Source: Desulfobulbaceae bacterium
GTDB lineage: Bacteria; Desulfobacterota; Desulfobulbia; Desulfobulbales; Desulfocapsaceae
DNA: 64,000 bases
Direction: 5' to 3'
Assembly (NCBI GenBank): GCA_009773475.1
Contig: WSXV01000010.1
Coordinates: 1-64,000, forward strand
Shown: piece after piece, positions 34,273-43,525 of the stretch
Layout of the letters: the number at the start of each line of letters is the position of its first letter
How positions within the stretch are numbered: the stretch's first letter is position 1
Made by a program: the position numbers and the translations under genes
Notes under the pieces: model-generated
Told to the model about the DNA's origin: nothing
Databases searched by the model: none
Seen by the model: only the letters and a program-made list of their open reading frames with translations

Positions 34273-34578
34273 TTATTTATGCGGAACGATCTTTCCTTTC
34301 ATCTGTTGATACATAGCCTCGCCAATCCCGTTACCCTTGCCGGCCGCACTGGCCTTGGCCATTTCCATATCGAGCATTTCCCGGTAGAGCCCATCGGCCA
34401 TATCTTTTTCAAAAAGACCACCATCAGGGACGGTTTTACGCATTGCCTTATACATCTCCTGGACATAAATGGCCTCAAAATCCCGGCAGGATTTACGGAG
34501 TGACTGCAAATCCTTGCTGGACTTGTCTGTATTTACGGAAGAAGCTGCGGCCGTTCCAGGTAAATTTGTTACTTTCAT
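34273..34578 (-). CDS. flgJ: Rod-binding protein FlgJ (no muramidase domain)
   Basis: 101 residues, only the N-terminal rod-cap domain of FlgJ: CRDFEAIYVQEMYKAMRKTVP (in pieces CRDFEAIYVQEMYKAMR) and the LYREMLDMEMAKASA helix. The C-terminal peptidoglycan hydrolase domain of enterobacterial FlgJ is absent, as in many non-gamma bacteria, so a separate hydrolase must open the cell wall. It follows flgI by 30 nt. Confidence 0.92.
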   Translation of the reverse strand: MKVTNLPGTAAASSVNTDKSSKDLQSLRKSCRDFEAIYVQEMYKAMRKTVPDGGLFEKDMADGLYREMLDMEMAKASAAGKGNGIGEAMYQQMKGKIVPHK

Positions 34579-34608
34579 CGTTAATCCTTTGGTAATTCCA
34601 ATAAATTA

Positions 34609-35721
34609 CTATAGAACAACAAGTTCTCCCTGCATCGCCCCGGCAGCCTTGATCGCCTGAAAGATCGCAATTAGATCGCGCGGGGTGGCGCCGATGGCAT
34701 TGAGAGCATCAGCCACAGCGCTGATACTGACTCCTTCTTTAACCACCATAAGCTCGCCATCATCTTCGGTAACCTCGATGGTGGTTTTAGGGACGATAAC
34801 GGTTTCGCCGGGGGCCAGGGGGTTGGGTTGGATCACGTCCGCTGATTCCTTGATGACGATGGAAAGATTGCCATGAGAAACAGCAACCGTTGACAAGCGG
34901 ACATCCTGACCCATGACGATGGTGCCGGTGCGTTCGTTGATCACCACTCTGGCGCTGGTTTCAACCTTAAGGTCAAGAGATTCAAGCTTCGAAATAAAGG
35001 TTACGGGCTGATCCTTGAATTCATCGGGGATAACCACGCTGACCGTTGTTGAATCAACAGGGCTGGCAGTTTCCTTACCAAAAGCGGCATTGATGGCGTT
35101 GCTCATGTTCGATGCGGTGGAAAAATCCGACATCCGCAGACGGTAGGAGAGGACTCCGTCATGGCCAAGGGCAACGGGTACCGTTTGTTCGATAATGGCT
35201 CCATTGGCGACACGGCCGACAGTGGGATGATTTTTCTGGGCCTTGGCAGCCTTGCCGCCAAAGGCAAAAGCGCCGACAGTCATAGGGCCTTGAGCTACGG
35301 CATAGACCTTGCCGTCCGGGCCTTTCAAGGCTGTCATAAGCAGATTGCCACCGGCCAGATTTTTGGCGTCACCGATGGATGCCACCTCAATATCAATGGT
35401 GGAACCCGCCTTGCCAAAGGGAGGAAGAGAGGCCGTAACCATAACAGCGGCTACATTCTTCGATTTAATTTTGGCAAAATCCGTGGGGTTTACTGTGATT
35501 CCCTGACGTACCATCATATTATACAGGGCCTGGCGGGTGAAAAGGACCTTTTGCAGATCGTCGCCAGTTCCGGCAAGGCCGGTCACCAGTCCGTATCCGA
35601 TTAACTGATTCTCACGCACTCCGCCGAGCTGGGCGATATCTTTGATTCTGGTAGCACTTGCTGTTTGCACCAGGAGTATCGAGAGGAAAAGCAGGACGCT
35701 AAGGGGTTTTATGATTTTCAT
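34609..35721 (-). CDS. flgI: Flagellar P-ring protein FlgI
   Basis: 370 residues. A Sec signal peptide (about 1-23, LLFLSILLVQTASA) is followed by TRIKDIAQLGGVRENQLIGYGLVTGLAGTGD (seen as RIKDIAQLGG and LIGYGLVTGL), diagnostic of FlgI, and the C-terminus ALNAIGATPRDLIAIFQAIKAAG. It forms the periplasmic bushing around the rod in the peptidoglycan layer. Its presence with flgH shows a Gram-negative envelope. Confidence 0.97.
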   Translation of the reverse strand: MKIIKPLSVLLFLSILLVQTASATRIKDIAQLGGVRENQLIGYGLVTGLAGTGDDLQKVLFTRQALYNMMVRQGITVNPTDFAKIKSKNVAAVMVTASLPPFGKAGSTIDIEVASIGDAKNLAGGNLLMTALKGPDGKVYAVAQGPMTVGAFAFGGKAAKAQKNHPTVGRVANGAIIEQTVPVALGHDGVLSYRLRMSDFSTASNMSNAINAAFGKETASPVDSTTVSVVIPDEFKDQPVTFISKLESLDLKVETSARVVINERTGTIVMGQDVRLSTVAVSHGNLSIVIKESADVIQPNPLAPGETVIVPKTTIEVTEDDGELMVVKEGVSISAVADALNAIGATPRDLIAIFQAIKAAGAMQGELVVL

Positions 35722-35816
35722 TTGGTCTTTCCGCCAATTGAGAAGTTACTGAACGATATGAATGGCATCTTTAGCATGTATAATCTTCGGTGAATGAAAT
35801 TAGCCGGTTGCTACAC

Positions 35817-35976
35817 ATAAAAGCAGCTGTTGCTCTTTCTATTCACTGCGGTGCGTATTTGCCGCACGCCACGCTCATAAACAGCTGAACTGATTGCTGT
35901 TTCAGAGGCGCGGCATAAGAGGCCGTAAGCTCTCCGGGCAACTAAGAGCTGTTGCTCGGAGAGCAACGGCCTCTAA
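35817..35976 (+). repeat. Two-hairpin intergenic repeat, locus B (flgH 3' end)
   Basis: About one and a half units. Hairpin I: GCCACGC (35868-35874) with GCGCGGC (35908-35914), inner arms AAACAGC/GCTGTTT; linker GGCATAAGAG (35912-35921); hairpin II with arms GCTCTCCG.GCAAC and GTTGC.CGGAGAGC; terminus AACGGCCTCTAAA. The terminal CTA at 35973-35975 is the complement of the flgH TAG stop. A partial earlier hairpin II lies at 35817-35839. Confidence 0.85.
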
Positions 35977-36677
35977 AAAGGCCAGACATTATCAACAATT
36001 CGTGTTAGCCAGCCCGGTTCTTGCTTGTCGCTAATCGCGCCCTTACCGGTGTAAGAGATCCTGGCGTTGAGGACGTTTTTGGAGTCAATGGTATTGTTGG
36101 CCAGAATATCCACCGGGCGGACGATGCCGGTGAGATAAATGATCTGGGTTTCATCGTTCACCCGGACTTCCTTTCCCCCTCTGATCTTCAGATTGCCATT
36201 GGGGTACACCTCGATCACCTGGGTGGTGAGTGAGGCGACCAGGTCTTCCTTGCGCACGGTTTTGCCGGCACCCTGGAAAGAGTTGGCAAACTCGGCCTTA
36301 ATCAGGGCCTCAAGATTGACATTGGGATTTTTGCCCATGGGGGATTTTTCGAGACCCAGCAGGTTGGGGATGGACGCCGAGGTGCTGCTGTCACGGCTCG
36401 TATCGGTGGAGGCCTCTTTGCTGGCGCTGGCCTTTTCTGAGATGGTAACAGTGACAATATCTCCAGTGACCCGGCCTTTATGATCGGCATAGAGGGAATG
36501 CTGTTCTCCAGGCCAGAGCGAACCATCCGAAGCGGGACGGGCAACCTCGGTCTGGATCTCTTCGAGTGGTTCCGGGATGTTGACGATCTTTTCGTGTGGC
36601 TGCTGGGCACAGGATGTTAGAAGAACACCTGTTGCCAGAAAGATAAAAAGCAGGGAGTGCGTGATGAGTTTGTTCAT
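35973..36677 (-). CDS. flgH: Flagellar L-ring lipoprotein FlgH
   Basis: 234 residues from the ATG at 36677, which overlaps the flgA stop (TAATG); an upstream in-frame extension is rejected because the signal peptide begins here. Residues 1-22 are a lipoprotein signal ending in LLTSC, so Cys is lipidated. The segment SLWPGEQHSLYADHKGRVTGDIVTV (seen as SLYADHKGRVTGDIVTV) and the C-terminal WLTRIVDNVWPF are typical. It forms the outer-membrane ring. Its TAG stop is fused to the end of a two-hairpin repeat. Confidence 0.96.
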   Translation of the reverse strand: MNKLITHSLLFIFLATGVLLTSCAQQPHEKIVNIPEPLEEIQTEVARPASDGSLWPGEQHSLYADHKGRVTGDIVTVTISEKASASKEASTDTSRDSSTSASIPNLLGLEKSPMGKNPNVNLEALIKAEFANSFQGAGKTVRKEDLVASLTTQVIEVYPNGNLKIRGGKEVRVNDETQIIYLTGIVRPVDILANNTIDSKNVLNARISYTGKGAISDKQEPGWLTRIVDNVWPF

Positions 36678-37702
36678 TAGATTTGGACCTCTACGAATCC
36701 CGGAGCAGTCACCCGGCAAAAGATTTCTTTTTCTGAGCCTGAATTTTTAACCTTGATGACCTGCCCTTCTTTGCCGTCGGTCTTGGCTATCCCGGTGGCG
36801 GTTAATGCGAGACCGTTTTTCTGACCAAGGATCTTGACCAGCGCCCCTTTCTTGACCATCGGCGGAAACTCTATGTTGGTAAGCTCAATCGCAGAACCGG
36901 CCTTGATGGTGCGGAGTACTTTTTTGCCAACTACCTGTTCTTTCTGAAGGCATGGAGCCCTGATTGAGGAGATATCAGTGGGTTCCATGCGGATCTGGGA
37001 TGCCGAAATCACATCATCACGCTGAAGATTTAAGACCGCGACAGCAACTGGGGCCATAGCCTTAAGGGTTCCGCGGACGGAAAAGTTTTTGATGACTTGC
37101 GTCTCCATCCGAGCAATCAAAGAAAAACGGTTACTACCGATAATTGCTGGGTTTGACGGCGTGACCTCCCATTGCAGATTTCCCGTGGGAACGATGAACG
37201 GTATGGGGTGATCAGTGGGGGTGAAGGAGCAGCGAACGCCGGCAAGCTCTTTGCTGTGTTCCGTCAGAAATGCGTCAATGATGCCCTGGATGGTCTGCGG
37301 GGTGATGGTGACTCCTTGGCGGGTAATGGTGACAGCCTCAGCTCCACCCCAGTTGATGCTCTCGGGGGAATCAATGATTTGAGTGAGTTTATGAATGATG
37401 TTGCGGGTCGCAAGGCTGCTTTTTTGACCGGCTTCAGGGCTAGACGCAACGGTCTGAGCAGCGAGAGTTTTGGCCAAGTCAGGTTGATCGGAACGATTGT
37501 TAAAGTCCGCTATGTCACCCAGGGTAACAGACGAGCCGACAACAGTGGCTGTGCTGCGAAAGATGACCTCCAAGGCATGACATGGGAGGGCCGTTGTCAA
37601 AAACAGTATAGGGATGAGCAGAAAGACGATGTTTTGTATTCTTCCATTCTTCTGGTTTGGTTGATTGTCGAAGCTGTATTGTCCTGCGGATTTCGTTTTC
37701 AT
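36677..37702 (-). CDS. flgA: P-ring assembly chaperone FlgA
   Basis: 341 residues. A hydrophobic signal segment (about 23-43, IVFLLIPILFLTTALPCHA) follows an unusually long 22-residue basic leader. The C-terminal half has two SAF/ChapFlgA-like parts: AVLNLQRDDVISASQIRMEP and KKGALVKILGQKNGLALTATG with the final VKNSGSEKEIFCRV. FlgA is the periplasmic chaperone for FlgI. It lies 28 nt after flgG. Confidence 0.93.
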   Translation of the reverse strand: MKTKSAGQYSFDNQPNQKNGRIQNIVFLLIPILFLTTALPCHALEVIFRSTATVVGSSVTLGDIADFNNRSDQPDLAKTLAAQTVASSPEAGQKSSLATRNIIHKLTQIIDSPESINWGGAEAVTITRQGVTITPQTIQGIIDAFLTEHSKELAGVRCSFTPTDHPIPFIVPTGNLQWEVTPSNPAIIGSNRFSLIARMETQVIKNFSVRGTLKAMAPVAVAVLNLQRDDVISASQIRMEPTDISSIRAPCLQKEQVVGKKVLRTIKAGSAIELTNIEFPPMVKKGALVKILGQKNGLALTATGIAKTDGKEGQVIKVKNSGSEKEIFCRVTAPGFVEVQI

Positions 37703-37730
37703 CGCTGGTCAATCTGCGAAACTATGAAGG

Positions 37731-38516
37731 TTAAACGAGATTATTGGTCGTCTGCATCATCTCATCGGATGTCTGGATCGTTTTTGAGTTTATCTCGTAT
37801 GCCCGTTGGGTGGTGATCATGGCAGCCATCTCTTCAACGATATTGACGTTAGAGGTCTCGATGTAGTTTTGAGCCAAGGTGCCATACCCAGCATCTCCAG
37901 GGGTTCCAGCCTGGGCGGTGCCGGATGCCGCCGATTCAACAAGGAGATTGCGGCCAATGGAGGTCAGTCCTGCATTGTTGGTGAAAGTGACGGTTTCGAA
38001 GGTACCAATCTCGGTGCTGACAGTGTCATTTCCGATGATAGCACTGACGATTCCGGTTTCCCCGATGGTGATTTGCTTAGCTCCATCTGGAATGGTGATG
38101 GAAGGGAGGATCGGATAGCCATCCGAGTTTGTCAGGCGGCCATCGCTGTCTCTTTTGAAGGATCCTGAACGGGTGTAAGCTGTGGTGCCATCAGGCATCT
38201 CCACCTGAAAAAAACCGGCGCCTTCAATGGCCACATCGAGTTCATTTCCGGTCTGAATGATATCGCCTTCGGTAAAGATCTTTTGCACCGCCGCTGGGCG
38301 GACACCAAGGCCAATCTGGATTCCGGTGGGCGATTGGGTGTCTGCGGAAGACTGGCTGCCTGGAACCTTCAGCACCTGATACATGAGATCCTGAAAGTCC
38401 GCCCGACTTTTTTTGAAGCCGGTGGTGGAGGTGTTAGCCAGGTTATTGGCGATGACATCCATATTCAGTTGCTGGGCATTCATGCCGGTGGTGCCTGTCC
38501 AAAGTGAGCGAATCAT
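37731..38516 (-). CDS. flgG: Distal rod protein FlgG
   Basis: 261 residues, standard for FlgG. The N-terminus RSLWTGTTGMNAQQLNMDVI with ANNLANTSTTGFKKSRADF is the rod signature; the C-terminus SNVNIVEEMAAMITTQRAYEI is the matching helix. It is the main component of the distal rod. It follows flgF by about 170 nt that contain a mini repeat of the GACTGAAGGCTGAAA kind also found near other genes here. Confidence 0.97.
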   Translation of the reverse strand: MIRSLWTGTTGMNAQQLNMDVIANNLANTSTTGFKKSRADFQDLMYQVLKVPGSQSSADTQSPTGIQIGLGVRPAAVQKIFTEGDIIQTGNELDVAIEGAGFFQVEMPDGTTAYTRSGSFKRDSDGRLTNSDGYPILPSITIPDGAKQITIGETGIVSAIIGNDTVSTEIGTFETVTFTNNAGLTSIGRNLLVESAASGTAQAGTPGDAGYGTLAQNYIETSNVNIVEEMAAMITTQRAYEINSKTIQTSDEMMQTTNNLV

Positions 38517-38685
38517 TTGTGTATCCTTAATAATAAAAGGTTCTGGACTGAAGGCTGAAAGTGTACAGCCTCAATATTGCAGGGAATATTCCAGACAATA
38601 TCCAAGGCTTAATCTATAAACTTCACCTTGATGTCCTGGGAAATGTACCTTTCAATCTCTATTTTCAAGACCTCGGCCTGTTGTC

Positions 38686-39435
38686 CTATCCAAGGCTTCC
38701 CAGCTCATCCTGCTTCTGGCTGAGGTCTGAGTAGCTTTTCAATACCTTATGATAGGTCTCAAACGTTCGCAGGCTGTCAATCATCAGTGTCATCTCCTCA
38801 GTCATGTTGACGTTGGAGGTCTCAATGCTGCCAACAACCAGAATGGGTTCAGGGACGAGGGTTTCCTGACCATCCTCTGCCAGAGAAAAGGTTGTGTCCG
38901 TCTCCCGTTTCAATTTGCTGGTGTCGTCAACGGTGACAATGCCAATGACCCCGGCAGTGGAGGAGTTTCCTTCCGAATCGATCACTGCCACCTCGCCAAG
39001 ACTGTTCACTGTAATCCTGCTGGTATTGCTGTCTGGTATGGTGATTGGACCATTGGCCTCGTCGAGCACAGGCATGCCATTGCTGGTTTTCAGGGTTCCG
39101 TCCTGATCGAGGACAAAGTCGCCGCGCCGGGTGTATAACACCCCTTCCGGTCCTTGAACCTTAAAAAAGCCATCCTCATGGATTGCCATGTCAAGGGGGT
39201 TGCCGGTTTCAATAATAGGGCCGGGTGAAAACTCGGTAACGTTTTCTTTGATCCGGGTATAATTGATCCCTTTCGCCTCAGCTGTCTGTTTGGCGCCCTC
39301 TAACAGTGATTCAAAGCTGACACTTGCCTTTTTATAACCAACGGTGTTGACGTTGGCCAGATTGGCGGCAATATTAGCCATGCACTGTTCGCGGGAAACC
39401 GCTCCAGTAAGCGCGCTGTATTTACCTGATACCAT
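38686..39435 (-). CDS. flgF: Rod protein FlgF
   Basis: 249 residues. SALTGAVSREQCMANIAANL with NVNTVGYKKASVSFESLL marks the rod-protein N-terminus, and SNVNMTEEMTLMIDSLRTFE the C-terminus; size and order before flgG identify FlgF. A weak sigma-28-like sequence lies about 95-120 nt upstream. Confidence 0.94.
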   Translation of the reverse strand: MVSGKYSALTGAVSREQCMANIAANLANVNTVGYKKASVSFESLLEGAKQTAEAKGINYTRIKENVTEFSPGPIIETGNPLDMAIHEDGFFKVQGPEGVLYTRRGDFVLDQDGTLKTSNGMPVLDEANGPITIPDSNTSRITVNSLGEVAVIDSEGNSSTAGVIGIVTVDDTSKLKRETDTTFSLAEDGQETLVPEPILVVGSIETSNVNMTEEMTLMIDSLRTFETYHKVLKSYSDLSQKQDELGSLG

Positions 39436-39528
39436 AGCGTCTGATCATGGATTCAAAGATGAATTGTAAGTGTTTCTTCAGGCCGGACGAAGGCCGCAAA
39501 AATCCTTTCTCTGGTGCATCTGTAGTAC

Positions 39529-39556
39529 TTATCGGTAGAAAAGAGGGGCTTTGTTA
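39529..39556 (-). promoter_or_regulatory. Possible sigma-28 promoter upstream of flgF
   Basis: The minus strand has ACCGATAA (7 of 8 to the sigma-28 -10) with TAACAAAG 12 nt upstream; only TAA of the -35 is kept. The spacing equals that of the flagellin promoters. Sigma-28 control of a rod gene would be unusual, so this is a weak call. Confidence 0.35.
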
Positions 39557-39694
39557 GGAGCTGCCGGGAAATAATTTGCCGCATCAAAGTATTCCTGAAC
39601 AAATCCTTCAACCGAAATCTTTCTACACTTTTCACAGAGCCCTAAGGCATTCAAGCTAAAGGTGAAAAAGGCTAATCTAGAAGATAAACCGCTG

Positions 39695-40396
39695 TCATGT
39701 GTAACCCGATAATGGATCGCAGAGCAGACTGGTTTTGTTGGGCAAGGGATTGCGGGGTGGTTCCCGACCTCCCTGTTTTCGGAGACTGACAGAAGAAGCG
39801 CGAAGCTTCAGCCAACGGGCAAGTTTTATGGATCTACGAACAACCACTGATTGTTGAGGAAGTGAAGGTACTTGGGAGACGGCTTGCAAAACGGCTTGTT
39901 CTGTAGCAGGAACGAGCCGGCTTTGAATGTTGGACTCATTCGTTGATGGCCGGGGTGGGGCCGCCGCATCCAATTGTCTTGGGGTTGCGATTCTGATCAA
40001 GGCGATAATCTGTGTCGTTTCATGCAGGGACATGGAAAGGGTGGAGGCGATATCCTCTGCACTCAATCCCTTTGTAAGCAATGACTGGATGTAACGATAC
40101 CGTTCGGGTGCAGAGCTGGAATTGCTGTTTTGCTGAACAGTGAGACGAGGTTGCTGTAACTTAGTGGTGATCTCGGCTGAGCGCAGATTCTCCTCGAAGA
40201 AAGTAGTATCCTGTTCAGTATTCGGTGCATTGTCCCCGGTCAGGTCGCTCCCCTGCAAGGAGCGCAACGCTGCCTGCATTTCAGCAAGCAGCTTGTCCTT
40301 GCTGCTGTTGGATCGCAATAGCAGAACTGCAAGCACGCAGGTGCCGAAGCAGAACAGGATGCTAAGCAGCATGATGATGAGAGAGGAGTGAGTCAT
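39695..40396 (-). CDS. Membrane-anchored HTH-like protein downstream of fliA (DUF2802/SwrB-like layout)
   Basis: 233 residues. One N-terminal membrane helix (about 6-27, IIMLLSILFCFGTCVLAVLLL), a short coiled segment, a Gln/Ser-rich linker, then a helix-turn-helix-like stretch YIQSLLTKGLSAEDIASTLS with LHETTQIIALIR (about 99-131), and a basic Pro-rich tail. This is the layout of DUF2802 proteins found after fliA in proteobacteria and of SwrB after sigD in Bacillus. SwrB promotes export-apparatus activation; a like role here is a guess from layout and position. Confidence 0.6.
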   Translation of the reverse strand: MTHSSLIIMLLSILFCFGTCVLAVLLLRSNSSKDKLLAEMQAALRSLQGSDLTGDNAPNTEQDTTFFEENLRSAEITTKLQQPRLTVQQNSNSSSAPERYRYIQSLLTKGLSAEDIASTLSMSLHETTQIIALIRIATPRQLDAAAPPRPSTNESNIQSRLVPATEQAVLQAVSQVPSLPQQSVVVRRSIKLARWLKLRASSVSLRKQGGREPPRNPLPNKTSLLCDPLSGYT

Positions 40397-40459
40397 GAAC
40401 GTTGTTAATAAATTTGGAAAAAGTTGTAACTACGTTTGGTAAAGAAAGCTGAGCTTTTG

Positions 40460-41197
40460 TTATCTGTCGCCCATTCTCATCTGCACCTTGGTTTTCAGTT
40501 TGAGCAGAGCCTGACTATGGAGTTGTGATATTCTTCCTTCCGAGACATCAAGCACCTCGGCGATTTCCTTCTGGGCCAGCTCTTCGTAATAGTAGAGTGA
40601 GATCACCAGTCGTTCCTTTTCAGAGAGTTCTTGCAATATGCTTGCCATTATCTGGGTGAGTTCTTGTTTTTCAATACGGGCCGAGGGAGAGATATCTGCC
40701 CGCTGATCGGCCAAGGAATCAAGGAAAGAGGCGCCATCTTCTGAGTTATCCAGGGTTTCATTAAGACTGACACAGCCGAGATGGGAAACCTCACCCAAGG
40801 TCTTCTGGTATTCCTCAAGGCTGACTTCCATAGCCGCAGCCATCTCCTCTTCTTCCGGGCTTCTTCCCAGCTTTCGCTCAAGCTTGGTCATGGTGCGGCT
40901 GAGTTTATTCTGTTTGTCGCGCAGGGAGCGGGAAAACCAGTCCAGCTTGCGCATCTCATCAAGGATTGCGCCTCTGATCCTATGTTCAGCAAAGGTCTTG
41001 AAGAGGATATTCTTGCCTGGGTCGAATTTGTTGGAGGCATCGATCAGCCCCAGCATGCCGGCACTGCGCATATCGTCGCGGTTCATGAAGGAGGGGACAT
41101 GGGTGACCATCCTGCCCACCAGGATATCGACGAGGTAGAGGTGATCACGAATCAGGGAGGAGTGATCATCCAGCGGAGGGGTATGAAGATAGACCAT
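40460..41197 (-). CDS. fliA: RNA polymerase sigma-28 factor FliA
   Basis: 245 residues. Region 2 has YLVDILVGRMVTHVP, DDMRSAGMLGLIDASNKFD and FKTFAEHRIRGAILDEMRKLDW, region 4 has LPEKERLVISLYYYEE-type sequence (here LSEKERLVISLYYYEEL) and the HTH KEIAEVLDVSEGRISQLHSQAL. It directs late flagellar genes; matching promoters lie before both flagellins and flgK. It is inhibited by FlgM. It starts 2 nt after flhG. Confidence 0.97.
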   Translation of the reverse strand: MVYLHTPPLDDHSSLIRDHLYLVDILVGRMVTHVPSFMNRDDMRSAGMLGLIDASNKFDPGKNILFKTFAEHRIRGAILDEMRKLDWFSRSLRDKQNKLSRTMTKLERKLGRSPEEEEMAAAMEVSLEEYQKTLGEVSHLGCVSLNETLDNSEDGASFLDSLADQRADISPSARIEKQELTQIMASILQELSEKERLVISLYYYEELAQKEIAEVLDVSEGRISQLHSQALLKLKTKVQMRMGDR

Positions 41198-41199
41198 GA

Positions 41200-42087
41200 T
41201 CAGCTCCTGCCGCCAAAGTCGAGGAGTTTTTTCCAGAAGAACTGGATGCCGCCTTTGGGCTCACACGGAATCTGTTCGGAACAAAGGGTGCCGGCCAACA
41301 GGGTGAAGGCGGTGGTAATCCGAGAGGCGGGATAGAGATCAACAATGACTCGCTGCTTTCTGATCGCGTCAATCATTTGACGGTCTGCCGGAATGGAGCC
41401 AAGGAACTCAATGGAGATGTCAAGATACCGATTGGAAACCATGGTCAGTTTGCGGTACACGTCCAGCGCCTCTTCGTCACTCTGGATCATGTTGACAACC
41501 AGGTTAAAGCGTTTTTCATGGTACTGGGTGGAAAGCAGCTTCATCAGCGCATATGCGTCCGTAATGGCAGTGGGATCCGGGGTGGTGACCACGAGGATCT
41601 CTTGCGCTGCAGTATTAAAGTAGGTGACATTCTCAGAGATTCCGGCCTCGGTATCAATGAGGACAAAATCAAAGTCATTGTGCATGAGATCGAGGCCATC
41701 GAGCAGCTTTTGTTTTTGCTGGGAGTCAAGGCGGGTGAAGTTCTGGACCCCGGAACCTGCTGGCAATATTTTGACACCATTGGGGCCTTCCACCAGGATG
41801 GAACCGAGATCTTGCTCGCCTGAAAAGAAATGATTGAGGTTATATTTGGGGGCCAGGCCAAAAACCACGTCGATGTTGGCAAGCCCGAGGTCGGCGTCAA
41901 GGATCAGAACTTTTTTTCCAAGTTTAGCAAGGGACACGGCGGTGTTCGCGGTGACGGCAGTTTTGCCGACCCCGCCCTTGCCGCTGGTGATGGAATAAAC
42001 GCGAGTGGCCCTGTCTTTTTCCAAAGAAAGCGTCGGAGTCGCCGTCGCCCCCATGGAGCGTAATGTTGTCGCCTGGTCTGTCATCAT
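41200..42087 (-). CDS. flhG: MinD-like ATPase FlhG (FleN)
   Basis: 295 residues. The deviant Walker A SGKGGVGKT is at residues 35-43; LILDADLGLANIDVVFGL and FVLIDTEAGI are the MinD-family motifs. FlhG controls flagellar number with the GTPase FlhF, encoded just upstream. The N-terminal extension carries no obvious DQAxxLR repeat except DQATTLR at residues 4-10, which matches the FlhF-activating motif. Confidence 0.95.
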   Translation of the reverse strand: MMTDQATTLRSMGATATPTLSLEKDRATRVYSITSGKGGVGKTAVTANTAVSLAKLGKKVLILDADLGLANIDVVFGLAPKYNLNHFFSGEQDLGSILVEGPNGVKILPAGSGVQNFTRLDSQQKQKLLDGLDLMHNDFDFVLIDTEAGISENVTYFNTAAQEILVVTTPDPTAITDAYALMKLLSTQYHEKRFNLVVNMIQSDEEALDVYRKLTMVSNRYLDISIEFLGSIPADRQMIDAIRKQRVIVDLYPASRITTAFTLLAGTLCSEQIPCEPKGGIQFFWKKLLDFGGRS

Positions 42088-42169
42088 TTTTTATCTTTTT
42101 GTTATATTAACGTGTGGGAGAGGATTCCATTCTGTCCCCAACTAATTAAGGTTCCCTGTGTGACAGCAC

Positions 42170-43525
42170 TCAATTGTTATCCTGGATTTCTGTCGCAATT
42201 CCTTGGGATGAGCTCAATATCAGTCCAGCCACGATTTCCGCGCTGGCAGTCAGCAAATCTTCAGGAACCCTTTGTCCATTAGTGATCCAGGAAAAAGGGA
42301 TATTTTTACTCCGATCATGATTCTGGATGTCGAGCATTACGCCAAGGGTGGCACATTCATCGGTCTTGGTGACAATGGTGTTGTCGATCCCCAGAATGCT
42401 GAAACGTTTAATGGTCTCGAAAAGTTCAGACTCACGGGTAGTGGCTGAGAGAACCAGGTGTTTATCAATGGCAAAATCTGCTCGCAAAAATGTGGCGAGC
42501 TCCTTGATACAGAGCGAGTCTTTTGGACTGCGCCCTGCTGTGTCGATGAGGATGAGCTCTTTGTCGCAGTGTCGCAAAAGTGCCTGTTCCAACTGCTCCG
42601 GACTGATCACTACCTCCACAGGCAGGTTCATGATGGCGCCATAGACTTTGAGCTGTTCCACAGCGGCAATGCGATAGGTGTCAATGGTGATCAGGGCGAT
42701 GGAGTTGGAAAAATTGCTCAGATAATGGGCCGCAATCTTGGCAAGAGTAGTCGTTTTGCCAACTCCGGTTGGCCCGACAAGAGCAATCCGTCGCTGGGCT
42801 TTATCCTCCTGACAGAGTGGAGATGCTACCTGAACCATGCTTTCAATGGCCTGGGTCAGGGCTAAATGCATACGGTTTTGTTCCTGATTGGCAGATTCTG
42901 TTGTTTCCTCGGATGGTATGAGTCGGAGAACCTCCTGGGCCGTGGCCGCACTGATGCCTTGACTCACGAGCAGGTCAAGAAGATGGTTTCCGTCTTCATT
43001 CTGTGTTGATTGGTCATCCTGGACAACGGCTGTGGGAGTCTGGACGGTTGCCTCTACGTCTCTCTTCTGAATTCTCTCTTGACTCTCCTGTTTGCTGTTT
43101 AGCCGGGAAACCTCAACGCCCAGCTTCGCGACCATATCTTTCAGCTCATCAAGCTCATTGTGGCTTGCGGGTTCTTTTTCCACAGAAGGTTGCGGTTCCT
43201 GATGGAGGCGGAACTGGGAGTCGTAGGTGATGGTCTGGCCCGGTTGTACCGCAGTCTGGTGCGGGGTGGTGTCTTCGGCCCATTGGGTATAAGGCCTTTT
43301 TCGAGGCGATGTCACCCTGGTTGTTCTTGGTCTGGACTGTTGGGCTGTTTCCGGCCAGGGCGTATCGATGGCCGCTGTGATTTCAAGAACCGGTTTACCG
43401 ATGATGCCCAGCTTTCCGCTGCGGATGGTGCGGGTGGACAGAATAAGGGCATCCGGGCCCAGGGTTTCCTTGACCAGCTTCAGGCCCGAGGCCATGTCTG
43501 TGGATTCGAAGATCTTAACTTGCAT
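42170..43525 (-). CDS. flhF: SRP-like GTPase FlhF
   Basis: 451 residues. The N-terminal B domain opens VKIFESTDMASGLKLVKETLG; a Gln/Pro-rich linker (about 60-170) leads to the NG domain with GPTGVGKT at 251-258, LITIDTYRIAAVEQLKVYG and LILIDTAGRSPKD. FlhF sets the polar site of the flagellum. It overlaps flhA by 11 nt. Pairing with FlhG suggests few, polar flagella. Confidence 0.96.
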   Translation of the reverse strand: MQVKIFESTDMASGLKLVKETLGPDALILSTRTIRSGKLGIIGKPVLEITAAIDTPWPETAQQSRPRTTRVTSPRKRPYTQWAEDTTPHQTAVQPGQTITYDSQFRLHQEPQPSVEKEPASHNELDELKDMVAKLGVEVSRLNSKQESQERIQKRDVEATVQTPTAVVQDDQSTQNEDGNHLLDLLVSQGISAATAQEVLRLIPSEETTESANQEQNRMHLALTQAIESMVQVASPLCQEDKAQRRIALVGPTGVGKTTTLAKIAAHYLSNFSNSIALITIDTYRIAAVEQLKVYGAIMNLPVEVVISPEQLEQALLRHCDKELILIDTAGRSPKDSLCIKELATFLRADFAIDKHLVLSATTRESELFETIKRFSILGIDNTIVTKTDECATLGVMLDIQNHDRSKNIPFSWITNGQRVPEDLLTASAEIVAGLILSSSQGIATEIQDNN

